64,000 nt of DNA from Perognathus longimembris pacificus (lineage: Eukaryota; Chordata; Mammalia; Rodentia; Heteromyidae): NCBI RefSeq assembly GCF_023159225.1, contig NC_063166.1, forward strand, positions 72,170,575-72,234,574, in the 5' to 3' direction. Made by a program: the position numbers and the translations under genes. Of this stretch, positions 35,111 to 47,229 are shown one piece after another; within the stretch, counting starts at the first letter, position 1, and each line of letters starts with the position of its first letter. Below the pieces are notes generated by a model. That model saw nothing but the letters and a program-made list of their open reading frames with translations, was not told the DNA's origin and searched no databases.

Positions 35111-35510
35111 GATTGGAATACAATATCGTGCTCAGCTCTCATGTTCTGTGGTGTGTCTGAGGGGTGTTCCCGGGGAATACTGGTGAAGTCTATTTACAGC
35201 ATTCCCTAGTCTCCCCGTGGACTCTGACATGTGTGCATTGTGGGTTCTGTGTGGTTCATTGCCATGTCTTAGAAACCTCTCTATATATCATCCTATCTGA
35301 TAATTCCTTACGGAATATCTCTGTAGCTGAGAATTCCTTCCCCTGCACGGCTGTTCAGAAATCAATGTTTAGAATAATGGTTCTGCTTGGCTCTGAATTG
35401 AGCTGGTTAATAACCATTGCTGAGGAAATCAATCAAATCTATGATATCTTATTACTTACACTAATTTAATCACAGGGAACGGATCACTGTTCCAGTTCAA
35501 GGGGCAAAGA

Positions 35511-35511
<1 letters not shown>
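35111..35511. other. 101-codon open frame, no coding support
   Basis: The + frame 35164-35469 is free of low complexity but shows no domain or homology I recognise; chance is the default explanation. Confidence 0.3.
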
Positions 35512-35563
<52 letters not shown>

Positions 35564-35662
35564 TTTTCATCCACCTGAGAGAGAGAAAAGGAGGGAGAGA
35601 CTGAGACAGAGAAAGACAGACAGAGAGAGAGAGAGAAGGAGAGAGAGAGACAGACAGACAGA
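35512..35662. repeat. (GT)n followed by GA-rich purine tract
   Basis: About 26 GT units to 35565, then purine-rich gagaga/gacaga units from 35577 to 35662. Confidence 0.95.
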
Positions 35663-36234
35663 GGAACCCAAGTGAAAGGAACCTGAGGGTACCTTACACA
35701 AATGAGGTACTGAAAAGAAAGCCTAGAGTGAATGATCTATTGCAAAATCTCCACAACACATGATTGATTATAAGCAATACTCAGTTAAACTTTACCTTTA
35801 AGTCATACCTAAAAGAGTATGACTGGTAATCCCATTTTGTTCCGAGAATATGTTGTGTCTTGAATCATCATTGAGATCGCAGGAAGCTGTGTCTAATGCC
35901 CTAACCACATACATTAACTGAGTCTGATCCTAGTACAATCACTTCCTTGTGATTACTGTAGCCAGCCCAGCTGTCCTGAGGTCCCAGGCAAGTTATTAGA
36001 TTACAGAGGGGCAAGATAGGATCTATGAGGGTGAGGCATCAAGCTCTTAGTGCATGGAGGGACGCACTGTGCCCACCTTGAAAACAATTGCATTCCCCAG
36101 AACCAACCACACTACTAGCACCTGTCGGCCTGCAAAGAATCCAGAACACATGTATGAGTTGGCATTGTGTATGCATTGACAATGACAAACCATTCAACTA
36201 ATAATACAGGGCAACACTACCTATGTATTTTTGA
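35663..36234. other. no recognised feature
   Basis: Nothing identified. Confidence 0.4.
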
Positions 36235-36300
36235 CAGGTTAAGTATGTGACCCAAATCACTGTCTCTCCATTTAAGATGGGGATAAAGGACTAGCCTGCT
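36235..36300 (-). mobile_element. possible MIR fragment, antisense
   Basis: ggttaagtatgtgacccaaa and tctccatttaagatggggat follow the antisense MIR order; short. Confidence 0.5.
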
Positions 36301-37664
36301 CTCTGACCCACTGGGACCCTGCCAGTCGCACTGTGGGATAAAAAGGAAGTTTTTGCATGAGCTTCAATTACTGAAAGTCTATATGGAGTTTATGAGGCTG
36401 AACCTATAGCTGATTCCTGTTCACAGTCAAAGGCCAATGAATGGTCAATAAAAGCTGTAAGAGCTTTCCATTATTCCTGATGGATTTCTCTGTAAGATGA
36501 CAGGGTGGAAAATGATCAATTGTGGAGCAGCCCATTCCTGGAGGCCTGTTGTGCCAGGTATAATATATTGATAGAGAGGAGTGGAGCATGAAGCTGTGTT
36601 GGTCTTGGTTCATGGGTTTGGGTGAATACAGGAATGGTTTTCCTGAAGATTAGCTTGACTCTGTTTGGATGTTTCCGCACATGGTTGGCCCTTGGTGAAT
36701 GTGATTTGTGGGGATCATCTTGGAAGAATGGTGTTAGGACAGTCATACAGAGTCAGTTAAAGGGGTCACACTGGTGGGGAGTCAGAGCCCAAGAATACAT
36801 TTGGCTGTCACCAAGTCCTCTCCCTGTCTTAAAAGAAAAATGAGTGGAAAAGGCATTGGTTCCCGGAATGATCAGTACAGATACATTCGTTATTAATTCA
36901 GGAAAACTTCAGGAAAAGCACTTCCTGGCTTAGTCTGATCGTTGGAGACATTGTGACATTTTCAACCCAGAGATAACAGTGCAAATGATATCCTGTCATC
37001 AGAAGGCTAAATTGGAAGAATGCAGTTCCCGTGACCTCAGTACATGCTTGTCCTTGAACCCCAGCTACAGTGCTTTGAGGAAGCTTTTACAAGCTTATGT
37101 GGAGATGATGATGGGAGAGGAGCTGGCCTCGCCCCTACCCCTGGTTGACACAGCCAGGTGTGTGAGTGTGATTTCAGATGCCCCATCTCCCAACTTTGGG
37201 GTATGAGACCCTGGGGATTGTGGGGCAGAATCAAAGGATCCTTTATGTGTCCGATTTGAATTCTGACCAAGAGAATCAGAAGAGCATGATGAACAGCTGG
37301 GGTGGTTTGCTGTGCAGTCGGAGTAAGTGGATTACTGTTTGTAGTCTTTTCTTTTCCCTGCCATCCAAATGGTCCTACTAAAATATTGGTGGGAGGCAGG
37401 GGGTGGCTTACTTGTGCTTTGCCTTGGATCATGATATCTTGGGGATGCCCACTGACCTGAAGATAAGGTTTGTCTGAGGATGACTTTTGCCTGTTTCCCC
37501 ATTTCTTCATCACTAAGCACTGTGCAGGCTCCAGGAGCTCTTCAGGTTCTCTGGGGATGTTAGTTCCCCAATTCATGCCCGAGCAATTGTGTACTTGGCT
37601 ATAAAGATAAAAAAAAGAGGAGTTTACACAGTAAGAGTTTCTTATAGTTATGAAGATTTTAGGA
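36301..37664. other. no recognised repeat; 179-codon minus-strand open frame at 37037-37576
   Basis: The minus frame is not low complexity, but it lacks a signal peptide, any membrane span I can defend or a known domain. Opposite-strand frames overlap it (36979-37206, 37178-37381). I treat it as chance. Confidence 0.3.
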
Positions 37665-37760
37665 TCCTCTTCTCCTCTCCTCTCCTTTCTCCTACTCTTT
37701 TCTTCTCCTCTCCTCTCCCCTCCTTTCCTTCCCTCCCTCCCTCTTTCCCTTTTTTTCTAC
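37665..37760. repeat. CT-rich homopyrimidine tract
   Basis: tcctctcctctcc units, then ccctccctccctc; few interruptions. Confidence 0.93.
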
Positions 37761-39324
37761 CTTTCCTTCTTTTACTATAATTTATATTCTTCCTACTTGT
37801 GGGTGCTAAAAATGTCCTTTCTTGAACGAAAGGAGGAGATGAACTTGTTTGTTGTTTTTGCAGCTCTTATTCTTGCTGTTGAAATTCCTTACTAGGCAAA
37901 ATTAAAAGTTGGCTGCTAAATGCTACTCCCTCGATTCTTAAAAAAACAACAACCCAAAAAAAAACAAAAACCCACAACAGTGCTTGAAATAAAAATCTGG
38001 GAAACACTGACCCACATAACAAAGCCCAAACCACTTAGCATGGCATTAAGTACTCAATGTCATATTAATTGAATCCTATTCTAATTGTATGATAATTGGA
38101 CCCACCCACAGCGTGGTTCAAAGTTATGCCCTTCAGGTAAGTTATGAACTTCTGAGAAATCTAGATGCCTGGAAGAGCTTTATTTATTCATTTCTTTTTT
38201 TTGGGGGGGGGCATGTGTTAAGACACAAACCAATGGAATAGCTTAAGTTTTTAAAACACAGTCTACTTTGAAGTTAGTTCTTGCTGATTCAGAGTTAATA
38301 CAAGCCATGTCTGCACTGGGACAGAGACACTTTGAAATGTTTGAACTTACACAGCCATCATTTCCTGCTCATTGTAACTCCACAGCACTATTGATGTGAA
38401 AGTGTGTGTGAACACACACCCACATTCACACCTAGGTATGCACAATGCATGTAAAAATACAGACCTCAAGGGACTGATCCTATGATAGATCTAAGCTAAG
38501 AGATTTGTAAATTCCCATCCAATCACACAGGGCTCCATCAAACTCTACAGATCCACTTTTGGGAACTCTTTTGCCCAAAGTATTTGAAATAAATGTGTGG
38601 CCAGGTATTTGAGAGAGCTTGCATGTGGATACTGCTTAAATAATTCATTCATGCTTTTGCTATACCACTTGAATTTGTCCAGGAGGAGGTGCCTATTCCC
38701 AGAACCAAGAGAAGGCTGCCCCTTAGCAGCCCTCTGCTGGAGAAAGCCTTTTCAAAGTTGTTTGGGTGTGCAGTTTCAGCTCATTAGTCACTTGCCCACC
38801 TACCTGAGGTACTCATTCACGTTGCGCTTGTTGACCTCTGTCTCTTGCATCTGCCTGGTGTTTGGTGCGTCAACAAATGATAAAGGAATGTAGGATTCAT
38901 AATCACAACACAGACAATTAGAAACTCTTTTTGAACATGTCAGTTCCATTTACATTTAGGTCTGGATAAGCTGAAGGCCAAACGTGTTCATCTTCACACA
39001 ATACTGATTGATTATTCACTTCTCAGAGTTTACTAGCTCACATAGCAAATCAGAGAAAGGCTTTCCCAGTGCATGAGCCAGGACCAGGAAGCAGGTGGGA
39101 GACATTTTCCCTTGGCTTTCTCGCTCTTTTCTTACTGTGAGGCTGTATTTCTCAAAATGCAGAAGGATTCATTGCTCACTTTAAAATGTCTTGGAAGTTG
39201 GAGACGTCTTTGCAAACTTTGTGGAAAGTCTTGGGATTCTCCATCTACATTCACATTTGAGTTTCTCTGTGCCAGTTCATATTTAACAACAGAACTACAA
39301 AAGCAAGGAAGCCTTTGGAGGTGC
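37761..39324. other. no recognised gene
   Basis: Contains a G-run (ggggggggg, about 38201-38210) and a small self-complementary gtgtgtgtgaacacacac at 38401-38418. No repeat family identified. Confidence 0.4.
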
Positions 39325-39367
39325 TTAGTATGTTGTAAGTTGTATGTTGTTTAGTATGTTGTAAGTT
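39325..39367. repeat. 17-bp direct repeat, 26-bp period
   Basis: ttagtatgttgtaagtt at 39325-39341 and 39351-39367, separated by gtatgttgt. Confidence 0.85.
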
Positions 39368-39382
39368 TTTTTGTGCTTTTGC

Positions 39383-39592
39383 TTTTTTTTTTTTTAATTT
39401 TGGGGATTGGATTCAGGCCTTTCTTTAGTCACAACCCCCGTTATTTTGCTTTTAGGATTTTTTCCTCTTATTTATTTTTATTCAGATAGAATCTCATGCT
39501 TTTGCCCAGATTAGCTTCAGATTGTAATCCTCCTATCTCTACCTTCAGCCTAGTTTGGATTACAGGCATATACCAGCATGCTCATCCTGACT
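39383..39592 (-). mobile_element. old B1-dID-like SINE, antisense
   Basis: T-tract, ggggattggattcaggcctt, ttcagatagaatctcatgct, tttggattacaggcatatac. Diverged but in the right order. Confidence 0.6.
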
Positions 39593-40429
39593 TGTATTTG
39601 TCAAAGGCAGAAATTAAACTTTATAAACCCCTAATACTAACTGACATATTTTATGATACACAGCAAGTGCCTAGAAGTTATTTGTTAAATAGATAAGTTT
39701 TGGAAATTTTCCATTAAGTGGATATTGTGATGACTTTCTTGGTATAGGCTGAGCAAAAGTGATAGGGTTTTATTCCAGAAGAGGAAATTAGGTGTAGCTG
39801 TTCCCTATCTGACCCTTCTCCATGCCTTGTACTCACTACTTTTTTCTGGTAAACCAGGACAGTCTTGAATGTTTTCTCTGTCTGTTAGAATTCTCATCCC
39901 CTCTCCTTAATATTCACAAAAGGTCATTAGCATTGTCCTAAGAGTTATCCTAACACTATGGCGTTTGGGTCTGTTCTCAAATGCAACATAGAATTATTTC
40001 TTTATGAACATTTACCAATGACTATACTCTAGTGATGGAGATTTTAAGTTTCTTTTACTCCCTCTGGAGGGAGGTAATGCTCAAGAAGGTTGCTTTCCTG
40101 AGAGATCTTCAGTCTCTCTCTCCTAAATATTCTAAAATCTTTCCTTGAAGTTAGCCATGGAAAGTTGGCACATGGATATTGTGCTGGTTCTCCGTAGATT
40201 TGCCTCTATGAATGGCCTTTTGATAGTCTGTATTGAGGTTCTGATAAGACACAGATCGATTAAGCTTATACTTAAGTCCATTTAATGATGCTGTAAAATG
40301 GAGTTTTATACAGCACACCTTGTATTCTTTATGAAGACTTCTGGGAGAATTTTTTATCTGGTCCAAGTACCATGAAAGGTTGGCTAATTAGCAGAGAAGA
40401 GCTTTTACCTTTATGAGCTACATAAACTT
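39593..40429. other. no recognised feature
   Basis: Nothing identified. Confidence 0.4.
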
Positions 40430-40492
40430 TGTGTATGTATGTATGTGTGTGTGTGTGTGTGTGTGTGAGTGTGTGAGAGAGAGAGAGAGAGA
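40430..40492. repeat. (TG)n(AG)n compound microsatellite
   Basis: tgta units, then TG, then AG units. Confidence 0.96.
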
Positions 40493-40698
40493 ACTTTAAT
40501 GATTTATTAGTCAAGATACCTCTCAGCAAATGAGAAAAAAGATGAAGTCTTTTGACTTGTTAGGTAGACTTGGCTGGCTTGGCCCAGGGGTCTACAAGGC
40601 TTCTTCTTTGAGAGCAAGGCATTCTTTAATATACTTTTCTTCATGAATCTGTGACCAGGTCATCCTCATTCCTGGATTTTAGAAGTCTATTACATATT

Positions 40699-40717
40699 AA
40701 CAACAACAACAACAACT
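40699..40717. repeat. (CAA)n short array
   Basis: Six units of aac. Confidence 0.9.
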
Positions 40718-40719
40718 AT

Positions 40720-41547
40720 ACTTCTAAAGTTTGCTTTAAAAAAACACACAGCTATTATAGAATCTTTTTTGTTTTAAGTTGATCCTATCTTGAACTCTCC
40801 CCCCCCACCCCCTTTTTAGGAGCACTACAATGTGCAGACATGTGTTGAGCTGGAGATTTAGTGACTTAGCAGAAATACAAAGGAAGCTTGCAGTGTTCTT
40901 ACCTTTAGTTTGGAGATGAAGAAACTAAGGATGCGTTTGGCTTCCAGCTTGCCTTTGGGCCCATGATGGACCACCATAGAGGGGACCATGAACACCTAAG
41001 ACTTCACAAGCATCCCCAGCAACAAGGCAACAATGACCATCCCCTGCTCCCCCTGCAGCTGTGCTTTGCTTTGGACTGGGAACCTCTTGGGTTTGAAAAG
41101 GTAGAGCAGAGTGGAGAGATTCAAGAAGAAAATAGGAGACTTGTTTGCCAAATCTGGAGGAAACGCAAATTCGTTTTCATTTAAATTGAAACATTCTATA
41201 ATCAATAGGGTTGGTGAGTTTTTAGTAATGAAATAAGTCATTTTGGTGACCCTTGTTTTTAGAATCTGGGTAGTTTTTATGGAGTAGCTGTGTCTATTCT
41301 TCCAAAGGTTTTTGTTGTACTTTAATCCTTACTGTGGCTGTGTTTATAGAGAGGATGCTTATGGACTAATTAAAGATAAATGAGGTCCAAGGAAATAATC
41401 TCAAAAGTAGAGAAAGCAATTTCATGTCCCAAGAACTTCATTGTAGATTATTAATAATAGCACAGCTATAATGTAAGTGCCCAGTAGAAATTAAATGTTT
41501 ATGTGTCCAGCTTGGCTCATTCATTCAGTGACACAGAGCAAAGCTTT
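40720..41547. other. no recognised feature
   Basis: Nothing beyond a short C-run at 40799-40812. The ORF at 40963-41184 has no recognisable domain. Confidence 0.4.
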
Positions 41548-41599
41548 ACAGTAGGTTGTAGGCTGCTATAACAAAGTACCAGAGGCTGGGTAATTTATT
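41548..41599 (+). mobile_element. MaLR-like LTR, piece 1 of 3
   Basis: gtaggctgctataacaaagt and accagaggctgggtaattta match the start of MST/MLT1-type MaLR LTRs. The LTR resumes after the SINE insertion at 42085. Non-coding LTR only; no internal retroviral sequence seen. Confidence 0.7.
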
Positions 41600-42072
41600 G
41601 TTGTTGTTATTTTTGTTGTTGTTTTTGTCAGTTTTTGGTTTTTTTTTTGGCCAGTCCTGGGCCTTGGACTCAGGGCCTGAGCACTGTCCCTGGCTTCTTC
41701 CTGCTCAAGGCTAGCACTTTGCCACCTGAGCCACAGCGCCCCTGCTGGCTGTTTTCCATATATGTGGTGCTGGGGAATCGAACCAAGAGCTTCATATGTA
41801 GGAGGCAAGCGCTCTTGCCACTAGGCTATATTCCCAGCCCTGTTTTTGTCAGTTTTGGGGCTTGAACTTGGGGCCTGAGCACTGGTCCCTGGGCCTTTTT
41901 GCTCAAGGCTAACACTCTACTACTTTCAGCTGCAGCTGCAGCTCCACTTCCCATTTTTCTGGTATGGAATTGGAGATAAAAGTCTCACTGACTTTCCTGC
42001 CTAGGATGTCTTCGAACCGTGATCCTGAGATCTCAGCCTCCTGCTTATAGACGTGAGCCACCAGCACCTGGC
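41600..42072 (-). mobile_element. older B1-dID SINE, antisense, split by the young SINE
   Basis: The T/TTG-rich tail lies at 41600-41637 and the remainder at 41851-42072 (ggggcttgaacttggggcct to gagccaccagcacctggc). The break is exactly at the young SINE. The host site repeats as a weak taattt around this element. Confidence 0.82.
41620..41856 (-). mobile_element. young dimeric ID-like SINE nested in the older SINE, 16-bp TSD
   Basis: tgtttttgtcagtttt is repeated at 41620-41635 and 41841-41856. The body, about 41651-41840, is full length. It shares cttcttcctgctcaaggc and ctgggccttggactcagggc with copies A and B, but has its own variants (gaaccaagagcttcatatgt). Confidence 0.93.
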
Positions 42073-42084
42073 TAATTTTTTTTA

Positions 42085-42104
42085 ATCCAGAAATTTTATT
42101 GTCT
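42085..42104 (+). mobile_element. MaLR-like LTR, piece 2 of 3
   Basis: atccagaaattttattgtct corresponds to the acagaaatttattgtctc step of MST-type LTRs, stranded between two insertions. Confidence 0.5.
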
Positions 42105-42418
42105 ATTTTTTATTTTTAAATTTTTATTTATTTATTTATTGTCAAAGTAATGTACAGAGGGGTTACAGTTAAATACATAAGGCAGTGGATACGTTTCTTA
42201 TCAAACTTGTTACCTCCTCCTTGGTTTTTCTCCCACCCCCATCCCCGGTTCCCTTCCCACCCTCCCCTAAGTTGTACATTTGATTTAGAACATATTGCCT
42301 TGTAAGTATTGCTGTTGCATTGGCTCACTTTTTACTCTTTGTCTATCCATTTTGGTGTTCCCCTTCCCTAGTTCTGATAAACGTGCATACAATACCCAGT
42401 GTACAGGAAGATCAGGGG
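42105..42418 (-). mobile_element. L1-like 3' UTR, antisense, about 310 bp
   Basis: Begins with a T/A-rich tail (atttatttatttatt), then gtcaaagtaatgtacagagg and gttacagttaaatacat. A C-rich block (ctcccacccccatccccggt) is a G-rich polypurine tract on the minus strand. The most complete member of this family in the window. Confidence 0.75.
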
Positions 42419-42673
42419 TAATGGAGGTTGGAAAGTCTATCATCAAGGCACCACCTGGCTATGTTGTCTCTTTCCAAGACAGTGTGTTTTTGCTGTATCC
42501 TCCAGAGAGGAGCAGCATGGTTGTCCTCCTGTGGCAGAAGGCAGAAGAGACTGAGAATGACTGAGAATGTGTGAGCCCTTTAGTTAAGGCTAATGAATCA
42601 TACACACAAGGAGAGGAGTCTTCACGGTTCAATCAACTCTTAAATATGCTACATCTAAACACCATCACACTGG
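42419..42673 (+). mobile_element. MaLR-like LTR, piece 3 of 3
   Basis: tggaggttggaaagtctatc and atcaaggcacca, then caactcttaaatatgct and aaacaccatcacactgg, follow MST-type LTR order to near its 3' end. The ORF at 42295-42564 crosses the junction and is not a gene. Confidence 0.68.
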
Positions 42674-42694
42674 AACCAGTCACATAGCATAGCA

Positions 42695-42890
42695 TGTTGG
42701 GTTCAAATTCTGATTCTTGTATGTGGACCTGGATAAGATAAAGCTGGCAGATGCATTTCATTTTACTATATATGAAATAGGGCTACTATACTATACTTCA
42801 CAGAGTTGTTGCAGATAGTAAATGAAAACAAGCATACAAAAGAGAGTGCAATGAAAGTAGAGAAGTAAGCCATAAGTACCTGCAAATCAC
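42695..42890 (-). mobile_element. MIR, antisense
   Basis: gggttcaaattctgattctt, acagagttgttgcagatagt and gtgcaatgaaagtagag in antisense MIR order. Confidence 0.65.
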
Positions 42891-42957
42891 AGCTCTTGGT
42901 CTGCTGCTTTTTAATAAAGATTTATTGGAACACAGTCATGTCCATTTGTTACCTATT

Positions 42958-43055
42958 GTATATATGCACATATATGTATGTGTTGACATGAACATGTACA
43001 TATGTGTATATATCCATATCCACATATAATATTTACATTTGTAATATATGTTATA
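42958..43055. repeat. AT-rich (TATG/TACA)-like low complexity
   Basis: Alternating tatatg/acatat words with several self-complementary steps. Confidence 0.7.
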
Positions 43056-43455
43056 TAGGGACATTTTTTTCCCAATGAGATTTTTGACACCTAATTCTCC
43101 TTTCCTCTCAATGTTTTTCATGATTTATTTTACATAAAATTAAAATATCTCATTGATTCAATGCTAGACTTTCTTTTAAATCCATTTTATTTTTGGCTCT
43201 TATTGACATTGTTCTAGTTTTGATATAATCTCTGTTGTTGTTGTTATTTTTCTCCTGGGTTATTTTCTTTTCAGCCATTCAAGTGTTCTTTGCAGAAAGA
43301 ATTTATCCCCTTTTCTTCAACTATGTTTTAGACTTTGTTTTCTCCTTCCTGTTCTCCTGAGAATCAGTCTGCACAAGTGTTGTGAGGCCTGCTAGTATTC
43401 TCACAAGCCTCAAAGCTCTGATGATATTTTCATATTTTTCTCTCATTATTCAAGT

Positions 43456-43489
43456 CAGATGTGTGTGTGTGTGCGCGCGTGTGTGCGTG
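43456..43489. repeat. (TG)n with CG steps
   Basis: tgtgtgtgtgcgcgcgtgtg-type array at the tail end of the following SINE. Confidence 0.9.
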
Positions 43490-43700
43490 CTGGTCTTGGG
43501 GCTTAGCCCTGAGCACTGTCCCTGAGCTTTTCTTCTCAAGGCTTCTGCTCTACCACTTGAACAACACCTCCACATCTGACTTTTGGGTGGTCACTTGGAG
43601 ATAAGAGTCCCAGGTACTTTCCTGCTCAGGCTGGCTTTGAACCTTGATCTTTAGATCTCAGCCTCCTCTATGTACAGATGTGGGCCACTGATGCCAGGCC
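43486..43700 (-). mobile_element. B1-dID-type SINE, antisense
   Basis: ggggcttagccctgagcact, linker agataagagtcccaggtact, head atctcagcctcctctatgta and gggccactgatgccaggcc. Confidence 0.82.
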
Positions 43701-44240
43701 AAATTGAATACTTGTTATTAATTGTTTTTATATTTACTGACTCTTGTTCCTGTTATCTCCAGTTTTCTATGACGCCCATCAAGCTCACTTCATTTCAGGT
43801 GATTTCTCTGGTCCTGACTTTTCATTTCCATTTTGTTAGTACTTTTCATCTCTCTTTTTCTGGTGCTGTTCCCTACTTAGTTTCTCATGTTCCTTTAAGT
43901 TCTCAATAATATGTATAATAATGTTATAAAATCCTTTTACAGTTTTTGGTAATTCCAGCTACTTCTGTGTTTATCATTGGCCAGCTTTCCTGCTGTTTCA
44001 TATACCTAGAGATACATATTTTTTGTATGCTGGATATTGTGGTGATTCATTATCCACAAGCTGGATGATGTTGTCTTCTTCTAAAGAGGGCTGAAATTTA
44101 TTCTCAGAGCTGGTTAATGGACCTGTAGTTTAATTTAGTGGCTCTCCAGTAGCATTTACTCTAGGATGGGAAGGGGTACACTGGAAAAGATCAGATAATA
44201 AATGTTTCAGGTTCAGCGGGCCACATATGGTATCCATCAT

Positions 44241-45316
44241 ATCTTTTGCTCATTTTTGTTTTACAACTTTTGAAAAATACAAAATCCTTTCTTCGCTTGT
44301 GGGTCATATAAAATGAAGCCTTAGAAATGTGGTCTTTCTTATGTGTCAGTTAAATATCTAGGGTGTTAATAAGGACCCCCTTCTGAATAGATGGATCCAT
44401 CTTCTCTAAGCACAGGATAAACCCTCGTATTTCTGTTCCACTTTCACCCCATGGGTATTTCTGTTTGGCCTCATGAAGCTTTGTTCTCTCTGTAACTTGT
44501 TCAACAAGACCCCTAGTTGAGGTTCTAGGAAAACTTCCAGTCAGGCTTCTGAACTCCTTTATTTTACAACCATGGCCCAAACATGGGAAAGGGTTGAACA
44601 ACCTTGAACTCTCATGTCTTTCTCCTCAGTTAGGACTGTGCTGTTATCCCTGAGCTCCCTACTTCCACATGCCACAGATAAGAAAGCATCCACAGATAGC
44701 AGTCAAAGATGGCTTTGAGATTCCTTCCTGCCAAGTTTCCCTTGTCTACCGTTCAGAGCTAGAAGACAAATACTTGTATATAGTTATCTATGGCAAGAGC
44801 AAAGAGGAAGTTTGATACAGATCACTATGTCATGGTGAGAAGTGGAAATTCCACAGTGGTATCTGAAAAAACTTCTTCATATCATATCAGTCTCATGCTT
44901 CACATCTCTAAAAGGTAAAAATATAGACTCCCGTGCTTTATATTGGAGAGTCTTCATAATCTGTTATCTGTTCATGTCTTTTGCCTCAATCTTCTGTTAC
45001 AGGCCCTGTAACCAGTCTTGAGCTTGTTCTGTCTGTAGTGTCTTAATGCTCTTTCTCCCTTCTTCACCTGACAGAGTCCTTCACCTTCTTCACTTACTGT
45101 GATACTGCCTTTGAAATTCTTTCCTGAACTCTCCTAAGTCAGATGTGAAATCTATACACTTCTGTATCCATTTGTACACCTGTTAAAATCCTTCTCATAC
45201 TGTATATTTTTCAAGTTGTAAATTCATACTCTTTCTGGTGGGGAGGTAGAGGACTGAGTGATTTAGTCCAGTATAAGACCACAGGAGCTGGGCTGAGTTT
45301 TGGATAGAAGAATACA
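44241..45316. other. no recognised feature
   Basis: Unique-looking; small ORFs only. Confidence 0.4.
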
Positions 45317-45341
45317 TTTTTCTTTCTTTCTTTCTTTCTTT
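45317..45341. repeat. (TTTC)n short array
   Basis: About 6 units, not next to a recognisable SINE. Confidence 0.9.
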
Positions 45342-46596
45342 TGCTATCAAGGATGCTAAGCATCCTTGCAAGCCACTGTTGAAGCATTATACTAAGTATG
45401 TGCATCAGGATTTTTGATATTCTGCATAACAGGTGAAGTGTGGATTCACAACACTACCTGTTTGTGAGTTTACATGACTTTGGAACTTAAAGGGGCCTGA
45501 TTTTCCATTGTCAGAGTCTACCCTGGGTACACCATTTCTCCATAACTCTTCCATCCATGGCAGTAGTCGTGACTGGTTCACTTCTAATAAAGAAGCGCTC
45601 AGTACCTTGTAAGGAAATTCAGTTCATTACCAAGCACTTCACTGATCTGAGAGGTTTTCATTATATTAAACAAATCCAATTTTCCTGTTAAGTATTCGTA
45701 TTGACCCTTTGGAATTCTATAGCAGCCTCTAATCCTTTTTCTGCTGGATGGTGCTAATTATTCTAATAAAGCTACCAAAGGATCTGGTCCTCAGTTTTAC
45801 AAACTCTGGGCAAATAATAACAATTTCTCCTGCTATTTCCCTTTGTGTGGAGGTTTCCAGATAGCTTCTTTCACCCAAACTGATTTTGAGTGCTAGCAGC
45901 AGCACTTCTGAAATGTGGGTAGAATCCTTTAGAACCTATGACAAGTGCAAGGCTCTGATGTCAAAGTAGTAGGCACACAACTATGGGTGTTAAGTGCAGC
46001 CCAAAGTAGAACAAACTTGCTTAGCTTCTTCATGATTGGACCCCATTTCCCAGATTGGTACCCACACTTTTCTTTAGCCATGCTCTTCTTCCTCATTCTT
46101 TCAGAGCCACCTTACAGTCAGGTATGCATATTTCTATCATTGTATTTTATTGTACTAGATTGGATCCATTATTTCAGGCCATTTAAATGTTCCTGTTAAT
46201 TTTATTTTATCCATTAATTAATTAACAAATTAATATGTATCAAGCATCCTTTTTCATGTCAAGTAGTAGAAATGTCATGATGAAGATGCTTGGAGATTAA
46301 TTCTGGTTATTTATCATGCACACTGCACCACTTCGAGCTTTTTATCACCTGTGAATGTGACGAGCATATATTAATGTGATGGAGGAACAAGTAAGACTAT
46401 ATCCTAGAAAGATGTTTGCTTTGTGTTTTACAATCCATCACATTAGCACATTTGGAATGAAAAAACTCTTATATATGTATTATACATTATAATACAAATG
46501 AAATAAATATCTACAAAAATGTATAACACAATGCAAAGACACGAAAAGTATAAAGATTTGAAAGGAAGAAAGAAAAGGATATTATTGTTATTATTA
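45342..46596. other. no recognised gene
   Basis: Includes an AT-rich taatta block at 46214-46234. The ORF at 45945-46199 has hydrophobic runs but no recognisable domain. Confidence 0.4.
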
Positions 46597-46806
46597 GTTT
46601 TCCCAGTATTAGAATTTGAACTCAGGATGCTTGTGATCACTTGGCTTGTTTGTACATGGCTGTATTTTATTGTTTGAACCATGCCTCTAGCCTAACTTTT
46701 TGTTGGTTGCTTGGAGATAGAGTCTTGAGGATTTTCTGTCTGGTCTGGCTTTGAACCATGAACCTCCAAATTTCAGACTCCGAGTAGCTAAGATTGTTGG
46801 TGTAAG
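46597..46806 (-). mobile_element. B1-dID-type SINE, antisense, diverged
   Basis: tattagaatttgaactcagg, linker gagatagagtcttgaggatt, head gagtagctaagattg. Preceded by (TTA)n-like attattgttattattag. Confidence 0.7.
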
Positions 46807-46941
46807 CTAAAGTTCAATTTCTAAAAACAAAGCAAAACAGGATTTTTCATGTAAAAATTCTAAGATAATCTACTTAAAACCATAGCTAATGAGTGATCAA
46901 TCAGGCAGATACACAGAAAACTAATATATAAAAATTTAGAA

Positions 46942-47179
46942 AGCCAAGCAGGGCAACTGTGGCTCATACCCGTAATACTACCTGCTCAAGATATTGAGAT
47001 CTGAGGATCATAGTTCAAAGCCAACCCAGACAGAGAAGTCTGTGAGATTCTTATCTCCAATAAACTACTCAGAAAAAGTCAGAAGTGGCGCTGTGTTTCA
47101 ACTGGTAGAATGCTAGCCTTGAGTACAAAGAGAGTCAGGGATAGTGCTCAGGCCCTGAGTTCAAGCCCCAGGACTAGCA

Positions 47180-47181
<2 letters not shown>
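46942..47181 (+). mobile_element. B1-dID-type SINE, full length
   Basis: B1-like head (gcaactgtggctcataccc), linker (agtctgtgagattcttatct), ID-like half (aagtggcgctgtgtttcaac) and tail end (ttcaagccccaggactagca). Confidence 0.9.

Positions 47182-47229
<48 letters not shown>
47182..47229. repeat. (AC)n microsatellite at a SINE tail
   Basis: About 24 units directly follow the SINE body. Confidence 0.98.

Larger units (their letters stand above)
43130..44240 (-). mobile_element. degraded L1, antisense, interrupted by a SINE
   Basis: T-rich + strand. gctggatgatgttgtcttct and aagagggctgaaatttattc (44061-44104) fit a known old L1 non-coding or 5' ORF region. It is interrupted by the SINE at 43486-43700. 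The left part is weak. Confidence 0.45.

Noticed and set aside
37037..37576. 179-codon minus-strand ORF as a gene
   Set aside because: No domain, no splice or promoter context, overlapped by open frames on the other strand; length is within chance for this window.
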